48,587 bases of DNA from NCBI GenBank assembly GCA_963205445.1, contig CAUJJG010000069.1, positions 1 to 48,587 of the forward strand, in the 5' to 3' direction. Positions 8,891-18,600 of the stretch are shown here, piece after piece; position 1 is the stretch's first letter; every line of letters begins with the position of its first letter. A program made the translations under genes and the position numbers. A model generated the notes under the pieces. The model searched no databases and had not been told where the DNA came from. It was given only the letters and a program-made list of their open reading frames with translations. The DNA is from Pseudomonadota bacterium. GTDB lineage: Bacteria > Pseudomonadota > Gammaproteobacteria > Xanthomonadales > Xanthomonadaceae.

Positions 8891-9340
8891 GTGCAATCGC
8901 CTTTGCTCCTGCGGGTGTTGCAGGGACTGGGGGCGTTGTGGGCCCTGCCGCTGTCTGTGCTGGGCCTGCTGGCCGGTGCTGCGGCCGTGGCGGCGGGGGC
9001 GCATGCCCGCTTTGAACGCCGCTATGCGGCGCTGGTGTTCCACGGCGTGCCTTGGGGGCCGGGCGGGGCATTGACGCTGGGCAACGTGATCCTGCACACC
9101 GGCACCTGTCTGGAGACGCGGTGCAGGACGTACGCGCACCGGGCCGGCCGGTGCGACGAGCCGTTGATTCAGCTGGGTGACCACGAGCGGGCGCACGTCT
9201 TTCAGGCGATGTTGCTGGGGCCCTTGTTCCTGCCGCTGTATTTCCTGTGCGGCGGCGTGCATGTCCGCAATCGTTTTGAACGTGCGGCAGACCGCTATGC
9301 ACTCACCGGGCAAGGCTGGTGGCCTTGGCCAACACCCTGA
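8891..9340 (+). CDS. Small membrane protein with HExxH motif
   Basis: A 149-residue protein that I recognise only as a conserved hypothetical. An N-terminal hydrophobic helix (about 5-36) is followed by a mostly soluble part, HERAH (98-102) and then the hydrophobic MLLGPLFLPLYFLCGG. The C-terminus has the motif NRFERAADRYAL. HExxH followed by a Q and GPLFLP resembles a loose set of putative zinc-dependent membrane proteins, but a third zinc ligand is not obvious and activity is unproven. The start is uncertain: GTG at 8891 (chosen), TTG at 8885 overlapping the phaC stop, or ATG at 8864 inside phaC. Its tight coupling to phaC suggests co-expression. Confidence 0.7.
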   Translation: MQSPLLLRVLQGLGALWALPLSVLGLLAGAAAVAAGAHARFERRYAALVFHGVPWGPGGALTLGNVILHTGTCLETRCRTYAHRAGRCDEPLIQLGDHERAHVFQAMLLGPLFLPLYFLCGGVHVRNRFERAADRYALTGQGWWPWPTP

Positions 9341-9398
9341 ATGGGGCCGTCGGCCGCGCCAAACCTTGCGGGCAGAGGTTTTAGCTGTTTTCTAACAT

Positions 9399-9520
9399 CA
9401 GCCGCAGTAGGCTGCCTGTGCCGAAGAAAAACTTCGTGCCGCGCAAGGCGTCACGGAAAATCGCTTCGGCCCACCAACCCGGTCCCCTCCAGACGCAATG
9501 CCTGTGAGACCGGGTTTTTT
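9399..9520 (+). ncRNA. Candidate structured small RNA or 3'-UTR RNA with terminator
   Basis: Between two convergent genes, the plus strand holds several hairpins in a row. They are CAGCC/GGCTG (9399-9414); CGAAG/CTTCG with an A5 loop (9422-9436), which competes with a long-range GCCGAAG/CTTCGGC pairing (9420-9426 with 9464-9470); a GTGCC/GGCGTCAC stem (9436-9454); and an intrinsic terminator (9476-9516) with a U6 run. The terminator loop is C-rich (CCCTCC) and complementary to a Shine-Dalgarno sequence, as in C-rich-loop sRNAs such as Xanthomonas sX13. No convincing promoter is seen (TAACAT at 9393 has a poor -35), so it may be processed from the phaC-region mRNA. No known RNA family was recognised. 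Confidence 0.4.
9476..9520 (+). terminator. Intrinsic terminator with C-rich loop
   Basis: Stem AACCCGGTC (9476-9484) with GACCGGGTT (9508-9516), a 23-nt loop that contains a smaller CAG/CTG helix, and a T-run through 9520. It ends transcripts coming from the phaC direction or the candidate sRNA. Confidence 0.8.
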
Positions 9521-9526
9521 CCTGTG

Positions 9527-9805
9527 TCATCGGTTGCCGGCGGTGCGCTCGGAGCGTTCGACACCCCCGATGGGGTTGCCTGCGCGATCCACGACGATCC
9601 GGGCGCGGATGTGGTGGTGGTAGAAGCTGGCCCGGAACATCCCTTCATCCTCGCCGGTGCCACGTTCGCACAGCTGGCTGATCTTGCGCTGCGCCAGCAG
9701 ACGGAAAAATGTGTCTTGGTCCAAACCCAGTGCACGCGCGATCAGGCCGCCGTCGATCTCGATCGTGTGCGTCGGGTTGAGTGCGATGGGGATGCCCTTG
9801 GTCAT
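9527..9805 (-). CDS. DUF6522-like small protein
   Basis: A 92-residue soluble protein. The pattern IEIDGGLIARALGLDQDTFF, then ISQLCERGTGEDEGMFRASF and RARIVVDRAGNPIG, matches my memory of DUF6522 proteins, which are small, have a conserved LCERGxGED segment, and often occur near respiratory or nitrogen-oxide genes. The function is unknown. It lies downstream of two cytochrome c genes on the same strand, but a hairpin at 9926-9945 separates them, so it may have its own promoter. The ATG at 9805 has no clear Shine-Dalgarno sequence. Confidence 0.7.
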   Translation of the reverse strand: MTKGIPIALNPTHTIEIDGGLIARALGLDQDTFFRLLAQRKISQLCERGTGEDEGMFRASFYHHHIRARIVVDRAGNPIGGVERSERTAGNR

Positions 9806-9925
9806 GGCGCCGGCGTGCCGTTGGTACCCGGGCAGTCTGGCAGCAGGGGTCAGGTGCGGCCATGACCGACGTCAATTGAAGGCGCGTTGGTGCGCTTGTG
9901 TGCTGCGCTCTGGCGCAGACGTGCG

Positions 9926-9945
9926 AAAGGGGCCGAAGCCCCTTT
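9926..9945 (-). terminator. Hairpin after the cytochrome c pair
   Basis: AAAGGGGC (9926-9933) pairs with GCCCCTTT (9938-9945) around a CGAA loop, 21 bases after the stop of the downstream cytochrome gene. On the minus strand the U-tract is only three long, so it may be a weak terminator. Confidence 0.6.
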
Positions 9946-9966
9946 CTTGACTGAAGCCGCGGTGGC

Positions 9967-10404
9967 TCAGTTGACGTTCTGGAGATCAACCAGCTTGCTG
10001 GGCACGCTGGCGTAGTAGGCCGCGAGGTCGGCAATCTGCTGGTCGCTCAACGGCTTGGCCTGCACGGCCATCACGTCGGCCGTGGCGCCGGCGCGCGTGC
10101 CGTCACGGTAGGCTTCCAGTGCGTGTGCGATGTAGTCGGCGTACTGACCGCCCAGCTTCGGGTACATGCCGTCGATCGGAGCGTTGCCGTCGGCACCATG
10201 GCAGGACGTGCAGGCGGCAACGCCATTGCCGCCCTTGTTGGCGAATTCGCGACCGGCATCAACATTGCCTTTCGGCAGGCCGCGTGATTCGGCCCGATGA
10301 CTGGCACTGGCGTGTTCGCCTTCGGACTTCCCGCAGGCCGAGAGGGCCAGCGCGCAGCACAGGGTGAGCAGGGTCATGGAGGTCTTGGTCATGGCGCGGC
10401 TCAC
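9967..10404 (-). CDS. Cytochrome c lipoprotein, single haem
   Basis: A 145-residue class I c-type cytochrome. The N-terminal signal ends in lipobox LSAC (ALALSACGKS), so it is probably anchored to a membrane facing the periplasm. Haem is attached at CTSCH, followed by GADGNAPIDGMYPKLGGQ, typical of c4/c5 and c553-like electron carriers. The sixth ligand is probably a Met such as that in DVMAVQAKPLS. The GTG at 10404 overlaps the stop of the upstream cytochrome gene by four bases (GTGA); an ATG at 10392 is an equally good start. The likely role is electron transfer to a terminal oxidase (inference). Confidence 0.88.
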   Translation of the reverse strand: MSRAMTKTSMTLLTLCCALALSACGKSEGEHASASHRAESRGLPKGNVDAGREFANKGGNGVAACTSCHGADGNAPIDGMYPKLGGQYADYIAHALEAYRDGTRAGATADVMAVQAKPLSDQQIADLAAYYASVPSKLVDLQNVN

Positions 10405-10802
10405 TTCAGGCTGGACAGATAGGCGGCGATGTCGGCGAGCTCCTGCGTGCTGAAGCTTTCAGCCTGGGCCTGCATCGTCGGGTGTTTGCGCTTGCCGCTT
10501 TGGTATTCGGTCAGTGCATTGCGCAGATAGGTTTCCGACTGGCCGCCAATCTTGGGAACGTGGTAGTTCGGGTAGGCGTTCTTGTAGCCGGTCAGGCCGT
10601 GGCAGCCGCGGCAGGTGTAGGCCAGGCCTTTCCCGCGTGCAGCATCACCGACGACCGCAGCGGGTGCCGGTGCAGAAGCAGCCGGTGCGGAAGCAGCCGG
10701 TGCGGGAGTGGGCTCGGCAGGTGCGGCGGGGTCCTGTGCAACGACGGCAAATGCCGCCAGCAGCAGGGTCAGGCTTGCGGCCTTCGACAGCGATCGCATC
10801 AT
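10401..10802 (-). CDS. Cytochrome c with Ala/Pro linker
   Basis: A 133-residue secreted single-haem cytochrome c. The signal peptide (about 1-22, ending LAAFAVVAQD) is followed by a 25-residue low-complexity Ala/Pro linker with repeated PAPAAS-like units, then the haem domain with CRGCH and YHVPKIGGQ. The downstream motif KHPTMQAQAESF probably gives the axial Met. The C-terminal half resembles its downstream partner (GGQ..Y....L..Y..G), so the pair probably arose by duplication. Translation of the two genes is coupled by overlap. The divergent neighbour, 220 bp away, is the RND adaptor gene. Two successive ATGs (10802 and 10799) are possible starts. Confidence 0.88.
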   Translation of the reverse strand: MMRSLSKAASLTLLLAAFAVVAQDPAAPAEPTPAPAASAPAASAPAPAAVVGDAARGKGLAYTCRGCHGLTGYKNAYPNYHVPKIGGQSETYLRNALTEYQSGKRKHPTMQAQAESFSTQELADIAAYLSSLK

Positions 10803-11023
10803 CTGGTGGTTCCAATGTGGTCTGGCGGAGGGGTGCCGTTGTTCGGCATCCGTTCATTCGAGTATAGCGACGAATGGGCCTGCTTGGCAGGCGTCTTGCT
10901 GGCAACGGCCTGTGTAGGGCTGAGCAAAACGAAAGGTGTCGGGGGCATGACCTTTGACGCATGCAGGAGAGGGAGGGGCAGTGAGATACTTGCCTACAAC
11001 ACCAATCAACAGCTGAAGCCTTC

Positions 11024-12166
11024 ATGCATCCCCAGACGCCGGTTGCCGTCCTTCGCAAATCAAACACGCTGTCGCGTGCCGCTCTCCTGTTGTTGCTCTC
11101 CTTGGGTTTGGTGGCCTGCAAGGGGGGAGGTGAGGCGGGTGAAAAGAAAGATGAGGCCGCAAAGGCGCCAGAAGCCGTGCCGGTTGAAGTGGCCAAGGCG
11201 GCCCGTCAGTCGGTTTCGGCCAGTTACACGGGAACAGCGCCCCTGGAGGCGCGCGCTGAGGCGCAGGTGGTCTCCAAGACCTCCGGGATCGCCCTGCAGG
11301 TGCTGGTCGATGTGGGACAGTCCGTGCGGGCCGGGCAGGTGTTGGTGCGGATCGACCGGGATCGCGCCGTGCTGCAGGAAGCGCAGGCCGATGCGCAAGT
11401 GCGCAAGCTGGAAGCCAACTACCGCCGTGCGACGCAGCTTGCCCTGCAGCAGATGGTCAGCGCCAACGACCTCGATCAACTGCGGTTCGACCTCGAAAAT
11501 GCCCGTGCCCAGTTGCGCATGGCGCGCCTGGAACTGGCCTACGGCAATGTTACCGCGCCGATTTCCGGCGTCGTGGCCAGCCGCGACATCAAGGCCGGCA
11601 ATTTCGTGCAGATCAACACCCCCATCTTCACCATCGTGGATACCTCGCAACTTGAAGCCACGTTGAACGTGCCTGAGCGCGAGATCGAGAAACTCAAGGC
11701 CGGTCAGGCAGTGCAGCTGACCGTGGACGCGCTTGCCGGCCGGGCCTTTGAAGGCAGGATCGATCGAGTAGCCCCAATCGTGGATGCGGGCAGTGGCACG
11801 TTCCGCGTGGTCTGCGCCTTCAATGGCAACGATGGTTTGCAGCCAGGCATGTTTGGTCGCCAACGGATCCAGTATGCCCAGCGCGCGGATGCCCTGGTGA
11901 TCCCGCGGACGGCCCTGCTGGAGGACGGTGGCGCGCCGGCCGTGTTTGCGCTGCGTGGCGACAAGGCTGTGCGAACCCCCATCACGCTGGGGTACGAGGA
12001 CGGGCCCTGGGTGGAAGTGCGCAGTGGCCTGAAGGCGGGTGATCCGGTCGTGGTGGCGGGCAAGGCCGCGCTGCGCGATGGGAGCGCGGTGAAAGTCTTG
12101 GGTGATGCGGCTGCGCCGAAGCAGGCCAACGCAACGTCCTCCAGCCCGGCGCAGGCCGCACGATGA
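11024..12166 (+). CDS. RND efflux periplasmic adaptor (MFP) lipoprotein
   Basis: A 380-residue membrane fusion protein that links an inner-membrane RND pump to an outer-membrane channel. The N-terminal signal ends with lipobox LVAC (LLLLSLGLVACKGG), followed by a charged linker. The lipoyl/biotinyl half-motifs flank a short coiled coil (about 95-150), with VSKTSGIALQVLVDVGQSVR and then AYGNVTAPISGVVASRDIKA. A beta-barrel (about 200-280) and membrane-proximal domain (to 360) follow. It overlaps the first pump gene by four bases. The adaptor is of the MdtA/AcrA type; the substrate is unknown. No outer-membrane factor gene is in the window. Confidence 0.93.
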   Translation: MHPQTPVAVLRKSNTLSRAALLLLLSLGLVACKGGGEAGEKKDEAAKAPEAVPVEVAKAARQSVSASYTGTAPLEARAEAQVVSKTSGIALQVLVDVGQSVRAGQVLVRIDRDRAVLQEAQADAQVRKLEANYRRATQLALQQMVSANDLDQLRFDLENARAQLRMARLELAYGNVTAPISGVVASRDIKAGNFVQINTPIFTIVDTSQLEATLNVPEREIEKLKAGQAVQLTVDALAGRAFEGRIDRVAPIVDAGSGTFRVVCAFNGNDGLQPGMFGRQRIQYAQRADALVIPRTALLEDGGAPAVFALRGDKAVRTPITLGYEDGPWVEVRSGLKAGDPVVVAGKAALRDGSAVKVLGDAAAPKQANATSSSPAQAAR

Positions 12167-15100
12167 GCCCGGCGCCAGGGCAAGACCCGCTGCACCCGCC
12201 GGGTGGCGGTTTCAGCTTGGTGGAGTTTGCCACCCGCCGACGCGTCACCATCGCGATGATGACGCTGACCTTGGTGCTGTTCGGCCTGATATCGCTGGGC
12301 AGTCTCAAGGTGAACCTGTTGCCGGACTTGAGCTACCCCACGCTCACCGTGCGCACGGATTATCCCGGCGCGGCGCCATCGGAAATCGAGACCCTGATTT
12401 CGCAGCCGGCAGAGGAAGCGCTGGGTGTGGTGAAGGGCCTGCGCAAACTGAAGTCGGTGTCGCGTACCGGCCAGTCCGACGTGGTGCTGGAGTTTGCCTG
12501 GGGCTCCGACATGGACCAGGCCAGCTTGGACGTGCGCGACAAGATGGAGGCCCTGCAGTTCCCGCAGGAGGCCAAGCCCCCGGTATTGCTGCGCTTCAAT
12601 CCCTCCACGCAGCCCATCGTGCGGCTGGCGCTGGCCCCGAAGCAGGCTGGCTCGGATGCGGAGGAAGTACGTCAGTTGATGGAGCTTCGCCGCTACGCCG
12701 ACGATGACCTCAAGCGGAAGCTGGAGCCGGTGGAGGGCGTGGCGGCGGTGAAGGTGGGGGGCGGCCTGGAAGACGAGGTGCAGGTGGATGTCGACCAGCG
12801 CAAACTGGCGCAGCTGGGTTTGACACTGGACAGCGTGATCCAGCGCCTGCAGCAGGAAAACGTCAACGTCTCCGGCGGACGCCTTGAGGAAGGCACGCAA
12901 CGCTACCTGGTACGCACGGTCAACCAGTTCGCCACGGTGGACGAGATTCGCAACATGTTGTTGACCACGCGTGCGGCAGCGGCTGCCGGCGGTGGCAGCC
13001 AGCAGGCCATGCGTGTGGCGGCGGCGAGTGGAGATGCCAGCGTGATGGCAGCGCTGTCGCAGGGCAGTAGTGCAAATGCGGCGGCAGGTGGCGGCCAAGC
13101 CCTGCGCCTTGGGGATGTGGCCGAGGTGCGGCAGGCCTACAAGGAACGGGAATCGATCATCCGCCTGAACGGGCGTGAGGCCGTGGAGCTGGCCATCTAC
13201 AAGGAAGGCGATGCCAATACCGTTGCCACCGCCGATGCCCTGGAGCGCAAGCTGGAGACGATCCGCAAGCAGCTCCCGCGGGACATCGAGCTGACCACCA
13301 TCGAGGACCAGTCGATCTTCATCCGCAACGCTATCCACGGTGTCAAGGTGGACGGGGTGATCGGCGGCATCCTGTCGATCCTGATCATCTTCCTGTTCCT
13401 GCGCGACGGCTGGAGCACCTTCGTCATCAGCCTGTCGTTGCCGGTGTCGATCATCGCCACCTTCTTCTTCATGGGCCAGCTGGGCCTGTCCCTCAACGTG
13501 ATGTCGCTGGGTGGGCTTGCGCTGGCCACGGGTCTGGTGGTGGATGACTCGATCGTGGTGCTGGAGTCCATCGCCAAGGCGCGCGAGCGCGGGTTGGGGA
13601 TCCTGGAAGCGGCCATCGCCGGGACGCGCGAGGTCAGCATGGCGGTGGTCGCCTCCACGCTCACCACCATCGCGGTGTTCCTGCCGTTGGTCTTTGTGGA
13701 GGGGATTTCCGGGCAGCTGTTCCGTGACCAGGCCCTGACCGTGGCCATCGCCATTGGCGTGTCGCTGGTCGTGGCGATGACCCTGATCCCGATGCTGAGT
13801 GCCCTGAAAGGACGGGCGCCGCTGGGTTTCCGGGACGAAGCACCGCATCCACGCTGGGAGCCGGGGCAGCGCTGGCAACTGCCGGCCGCTTATGCCGGGC
13901 GCGGCGTCGGCGCATTCTTCCGCTACGGGTTTTTCGGGATCGCTTGGGGCGTGATCCGCATCTGGCGTGTGTTGGGTGCCTTGGTCGGGCCTGTGATGCG
14001 TCGTGCCAGTGATCTGGCGATGCGGCCCTACGCAAAGGCCGAACGCGCCTACATGAAGTTGTTGCCCGCTTCCCTGGCACGCCCTGCGCCCGTGCTGGCG
14101 GTGGCCGGGCTGGCGTTTGCGCTCACCGTGGCGGCATTGCCGCTGCTGGGAACGGACCTGATCCCGCAATTGGCGCAGGATCGCTTCGAAATGACCGCCA
14201 AGCTGCCGCCGGGCACGCCCTTGGCCAGCACCGATGCCTTGATCCGACAGGTGCAGTCGGCGCATGCCGGTGATGCCGGTGCCCGGGTTCTCTACGGTGT
14301 CTCCGGTACCGGTACCCGGCTGGATGCCAGCCCCACCGAAAGTGGCGAAAACATTGGCAAGCTCACCGTCGTGATGCAGGACAACGGCGCCGAGGCGCGC
14401 CTGACCGAGGCCTTGCGCAAGACCCTGCGGGATCAGGCGGGCGTGCAGGTCGATTTCAGCCGGCCGGAGTTGCTCAGCCTGTCGCCGCCGCTGGAGATCG
14501 AGATCGAAGGCCAGGATCTGGAGACGATACGTGACGCCGGCGGCAAGCTGGCCCGCCTGCTGCGCACCAATCCGCACTACGCCGACGTGAAATCAACGGT
14601 GGAGCAGGGGTTCCCCGAAATCCAGATCCGTTTCGATCAGGAACGCGCTGCGGCTCTGGGCCTGACCACGCGTCAGATTGCCGACGCGGTCGTGAAGAAG
14701 GTGCGAGGCGAAGTGGCCACCCGTTACAGCTTCCGGGATCGCAAGATCGACGTGCTGGTGCGGGCGCAGGAGCAAGACCGTGCCTCGGTGGAGGACATTC
14801 GTCGGCTGGTGGTGAACCCGGGCAAGGGCACGCCGGTGGAATTGGCGGCGGTCGCCGACGTGCTGGCGACGTCCGGGCCCAGCGAGATCCACCGGGCTGA
14901 CCAGCGTCGCGTGGCGATTGTGTCGGCCAACCTGCGTGACATCGACCTTGGCACCGCGATCCGCGAGGTCGAGACGATGGTGGCGAAGGAGCCTCTCGGC
15001 GTGGATATCGCCATGCATATCGGTGGACAGGGGCAGGAGCTGTCGGAGTCGATCCGCTCATTGCTGTTTGCGTTCGGCCTGGCCGTGTTCCTGGTGTATC

Positions 15101-15645
15101 TCGTGATGGCGTCGCAGTTCGAATCGCTGCTGCACCCCTTCGTGATCCTCTTCACCATCCCGTTGGCGATGGTGGGTGCGGTTGCGGCGCTGCTGCTGGT
15201 GCGGTCGCCGGTGTCGGTGGTGGTGTTCATCGGACTGATCCTGCTGGTGGGGCTGGTGGTGAAGAACGCGATCATCCTGATCGACAAGGTCAACCAGCTG
15301 CGCGAGGAAGGCATGCCCAAGCGCGAAGCGCTGGTGGAAGGCGCGCGATCGCGTCTGCGTCCGATCATGATGACCACGCTGTGCGCCGTGTTCGGTTTCC
15401 TGCCGCTGGCACTGGCCTTCGGCGACGGTGCCGAGGTGCGCAGCCCCATGGCCACCACCGTGATCGGCGGCCTGTTGGTGTCAACGTTGTTGACCCTGCT
15501 GGTGATTCCGGTGGTGTACGACCTGCTGGACCGCAAACCCGATGCCTTCTATGCCCAGCGGGGACGGTTGGCGCGGCGTGAGGCGCAGCAGGTCGCGCAG
15601 GTGCTGTCCCACGAGCACGACCCCTTGAACGGCGCACAGGCGTAA
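12163..15645 (+). CDS. RND efflux pump subunit 1 (1160 aa)
   Basis: An inner-membrane proton-driven RND transporter of the HAE1-like type. It has 12 predicted helices in two repeats and large periplasmic loops. TM4 carries the full proton-relay pair D461-D462 (GLVVDDSIVVLES). At 1160 residues it is longer than the usual 1020-1050. Two insertions are visible: an Ala/Gly/Ser-rich stretch near residues 268-310 in the first periplasmic loop, and a basic/aromatic stretch of about 80 residues around 546-630, between the first and second helix bundles. The ATG overlaps the adaptor stop (ATGA). The second pump gene follows after seven bases. The two together resemble MdtBC-type heteromeric pumps. Confidence 0.93.
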   Translation: MSPAPGQDPLHPPGGGFSLVEFATRRRVTIAMMTLTLVLFGLISLGSLKVNLLPDLSYPTLTVRTDYPGAAPSEIETLISQPAEEALGVVKGLRKLKSVSRTGQSDVVLEFAWGSDMDQASLDVRDKMEALQFPQEAKPPVLLRFNPSTQPIVRLALAPKQAGSDAEEVRQLMELRRYADDDLKRKLEPVEGVAAVKVGGGLEDEVQVDVDQRKLAQLGLTLDSVIQRLQQENVNVSGGRLEEGTQRYLVRTVNQFATVDEIRNMLLTTRAAAAAGGGSQQAMRVAAASGDASVMAALSQGSSANAAAGGGQALRLGDVAEVRQAYKERESIIRLNGREAVELAIYKEGDANTVATADALERKLETIRKQLPRDIELTTIEDQSIFIRNAIHGVKVDGVIGGILSILIIFLFLRDGWSTFVISLSLPVSIIATFFFMGQLGLSLNVMSLGGLALATGLVVDDSIVVLESIAKARERGLGILEAAIAGTREVSMAVVASTLTTIAVFLPLVFVEGISGQLFRDQALTVAIAIGVSLVVAMTLIPMLSALKGRAPLGFRDEAPHPRWEPGQRWQLPAAYAGRGVGAFFRYGFFGIAWGVIRIWRVLGALVGPVMRRASDLAMRPYAKAERAYMKLLPASLARPAPVLAVAGLAFALTVAALPLLGTDLIPQLAQDRFEMTAKLPPGTPLASTDALIRQVQSAHAGDAGARVLYGVSGTGTRLDASPTESGENIGKLTVVMQDNGAEARLTEALRKTLRDQAGVQVDFSRPELLSLSPPLEIEIEGQDLETIRDAGGKLARLLRTNPHYADVKSTVEQGFPEIQIRFDQERAAALGLTTRQIADAVVKKVRGEVATRYSFRDRKIDVLVRAQEQDRASVEDIRRLVVNPGKGTPVELAAVADVLATSGPSEIHRADQRRVAIVSANLRDIDLGTAIREVETMVAKEPLGVDIAMHIGGQGQELSESIRSLLFAFGLAVFLVYLVMASQFESLLHPFVILFTIPLAMVGAVAALLLVRSPVSVVVFIGLILLVGLVVKNAIILIDKVNQLREEGMPKREALVEGARSRLRPIMMTTLCAVFGFLPLALAFGDGAEVRSPMATTVIGGLLVSTLLTLLVIPVVYDLLDRKPDAFYAQRGRLARREAQQVAQVLSHEHDPLNGAQA

Positions 15646-15652
15646 CCCGGCG

Positions 15653-18600
15653 ATGAACATCACCGAGCTCTCCATCCGCAGGCCCGTCACTACCATCATG
15701 CTGTTCGTGTCGATGGTGGTGATTGGCCTCATCGCAGCATTCCGGCTGCCGCTTGAGGCTGAGCCGGAGGCCTCGATTCCATTCTTTTTCGTCTCGCTGC
15801 CGTACGCCGGCTCCACCCCCGAAGAAGTGGAGCGCAACTTGGTGCGCCCGGTCGAGGAAGCCTTGGCCACCATGCCTGGCATCGATTCGTTGAACGCGCG
15901 TGCCAATGCCGATGGCGGGTCGATCCAGGTCCAGTTCAGTGATTGGACCCGCGACATCGCCATGGCTGCCTCGGAAGCGCGGGAACACATCGATGCGATT
16001 CGTGACCAGCTGCCGGATGACTTCCGGCGCTATTTCGTGCAGCGCTGGAGCACCAGAGACCGCGAGGCGCTCTCGCTTCGCCTCGCCAGTGCGCAGGATC
16101 TCACCACCCGCGGCGACCTGATCGAGCGCAGCATCAAGCAACGGCTGGAGCGGTTGCCGGGCGTGGCGCGTGTCGAGGTGGAGGGCGTGGCCAAGCAGGA
16201 AGTGCTGGTGGCGTTGGACAAGGACCGCCTGAGCGCCCACGGCGTGGCACTCAACACGCTTGTGCAGCGCCTGCAGGCGGCGAATTTCTCGGTCTCGGCG
16301 GGGCAGATCAACGAAGCGGGGCGCAGGCTCCGGGTGCAGCCCAAGGGTGAGTTGCAGAATGTGCAGGCACTGCGGGATCTGGTCATTGATCAGCGCGGCA
16401 CCCGACTTTCCGACATCGCCACGGTCAGCATGCAGCCGCAGCGCATGAATTACGTGCGGCAAATGGAAGGGAGGCCCAGCGTCGGCGTGGACATCTACAA
16501 GGAACAAGCCGCCAATCTGGTGGACCTGTCACGGGTGGTGCGTGCCGAAGTCGAGGTGCTGCGCAAGGATCCGTCGATGGACGGGATCGACATCGAAGTC
16601 ACCGATGACCAAGGGGAAGCGGTGAAGGGGTCCCTGCTTGCGCTGGCCGAGGCCGGTGCGATCGGTCTGCTGTTGTCGGTCATCGTGCTGTACGCCTTCC
16701 TGCGGCATTGGCCGTCCACCCTGATGGTGTCGCTGGCGATCCCCGTCTGCTTTGCGATGACGCTGGGTTTCATGTATTTCGCCGGGCTTACCCTCAACAT
16801 CATTTCGATGATGGGCCTGTTGCTGGCGGTGGGGATGCTGGTCGACAACGCTGTGGTGGTGGTGGAAAGCATTTATCAGGAGCGTGAGAAATATCCGGGG
16901 CAGCCCTCCTTGGCGTCCATCATCGGCACCCGTCATGTCGCCATTGCGCTGTCGGCCGGCACGCTTTGCCACTGCGTGGTCTTCCTGCCCATGCTGTTCG
17001 GCGAGCAGAACATCATCACCATCTACCTCAAGCAGTTGGCGGTCACCATCTCGGTGTCCCTGCTGGCGTCCTGGCTGGTGGCCATCAGCCTGATCCCGAT
17101 GCTGTCGGCACGCATGCAGACCCCACCGGCCCTGAAGTCGCCCTTCATCAACGGCATGCAGACACGCTACGCGAAGCTGCTGCGCTGGACCTTGCTGCAT
17201 CGTGGCTGGAGCGTGGCCGGCATCCTCGCCATTTCGCTGGTCAGCGTGATTCCGATGATGCAGACGCAGGGCGGCGAAGACGAGAATGACCCTGGCGAGA
17301 TCAACATCTTCTACCAATGGAAAGGGGCTTACTCGAAGGAGGAGATGGGCAAGGAAGTGGCCCGGGTGGAGAACTTCGTCAATGCCAACCGGAAGCAGTT
17401 CCACATCGAGCGTGTCTACAGCCGCTACAGCGAGCAGGGCTGGGCGCAGACACGGCTCTTCCTCGACATCGAAGACCGTGAACGCAGCAAGAAGATCGAG
17501 GAGGCTGTGCGCAAGGGGCTGCCTGCGTCCGCACGCGCCAACATCGGCATCGGCTGGCCCGGTGGCATGGGCGGGGCCGGGCAGCAGGGCATCCGCTTCA
17601 GCCTGATCGGTGATTCCACCGAGACCCTGACGGAGCTGGCCAGCGACGTGGTGCCGATGCTGGGGCGCAACCCGAAGTTGCGCGATGTCCGCATCGACAC
17701 CGGTGACGCCAATACCGAGTTGAATGTCCGGGTGGACCGCGATCGCGCCGCCAATTACGGCTTCAGCGCGCAGGAAGTTGCCCAATTCGTTGGCATGGCC
17801 TTGCGTGGATCTTCGTTGCGCGATTTCCATCAGGGCGAAACCGAGATTCCGGTCAACGTGCGTTTCGCGGGCGCGGACAAATACAGCGTCGAAGACTTGG
17901 CGACCTTCATGGTGCGCACGCCAAGTGGCTCGGAGGTGCCGCTGTTGGCCATGGTGGACGTGCGCCTGCAGCCGGCCGCGACGTCGATCCAGCGGCTCAA
18001 TCGGCAGACCATGCTGCGGGTTGAGGCGGGTGTGGCGCAGGGCGTGCCGATGGAGGACGCACGCAAGGCGGTGGAAGAGACCTTGGCCGGGGTGCAGTTT
18101 CCGCCGGGCTACGCCTTCACGTTTTCCGGCAACGGCTTCGACATCAATTTCGACGGCATGGACCAGATGCTGCGTTCGATCATGATCGCGCTGGTGCTGA
18201 TGCTGGTCATCATGGCCGCGGTGTTCGAATCGCTGTTGTTCCCGGTGGCCATCATGTCCTGCGTGCTGTTCTCGATCTTCGGCGTGTACTGGCTGTTCTG
18301 GATCACCGGAACCGAGATGAACATCATGGCGGTCATCGGCATCCTGGTGCTGATGGGCGTGGTGGTGAACAACGGCATCGTGATGATCGAGCACATCAAC
18401 AACCTGCGCCGGCGCGGGCTGTCGCGCCTCGATGCGCTGGTGGAAGGCAGCCGCGAACGCCTTCGCCCGATCATGATGACGATGGGGACGGCCATCTTGG
18501 CCATGATCCCCATTGCCTTGAGCACCAAGACCGCCGATGGCATGCCGCCGTATTACCCGATGGCACGCGCGATCGCCGGCGGGCTGGCGTTCTCCACCGT

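Noticed and set aside
10803-11023. A clear divergent promoter pair for the cytochromes and RND adaptor
   Set aside because: TTGACG-like and TATA-like hexamers occur but none at 16-18 bp spacing. The 221-bp gap surely contains promoters, which I could not place.
11704-14577. A 957-residue open frame on the minus strand across the RND adaptor and pump 1
   Set aside because: It is a shadow of the RND genes, with no motifs, no ribosome binding site and unnatural His/Gln/Arg composition.
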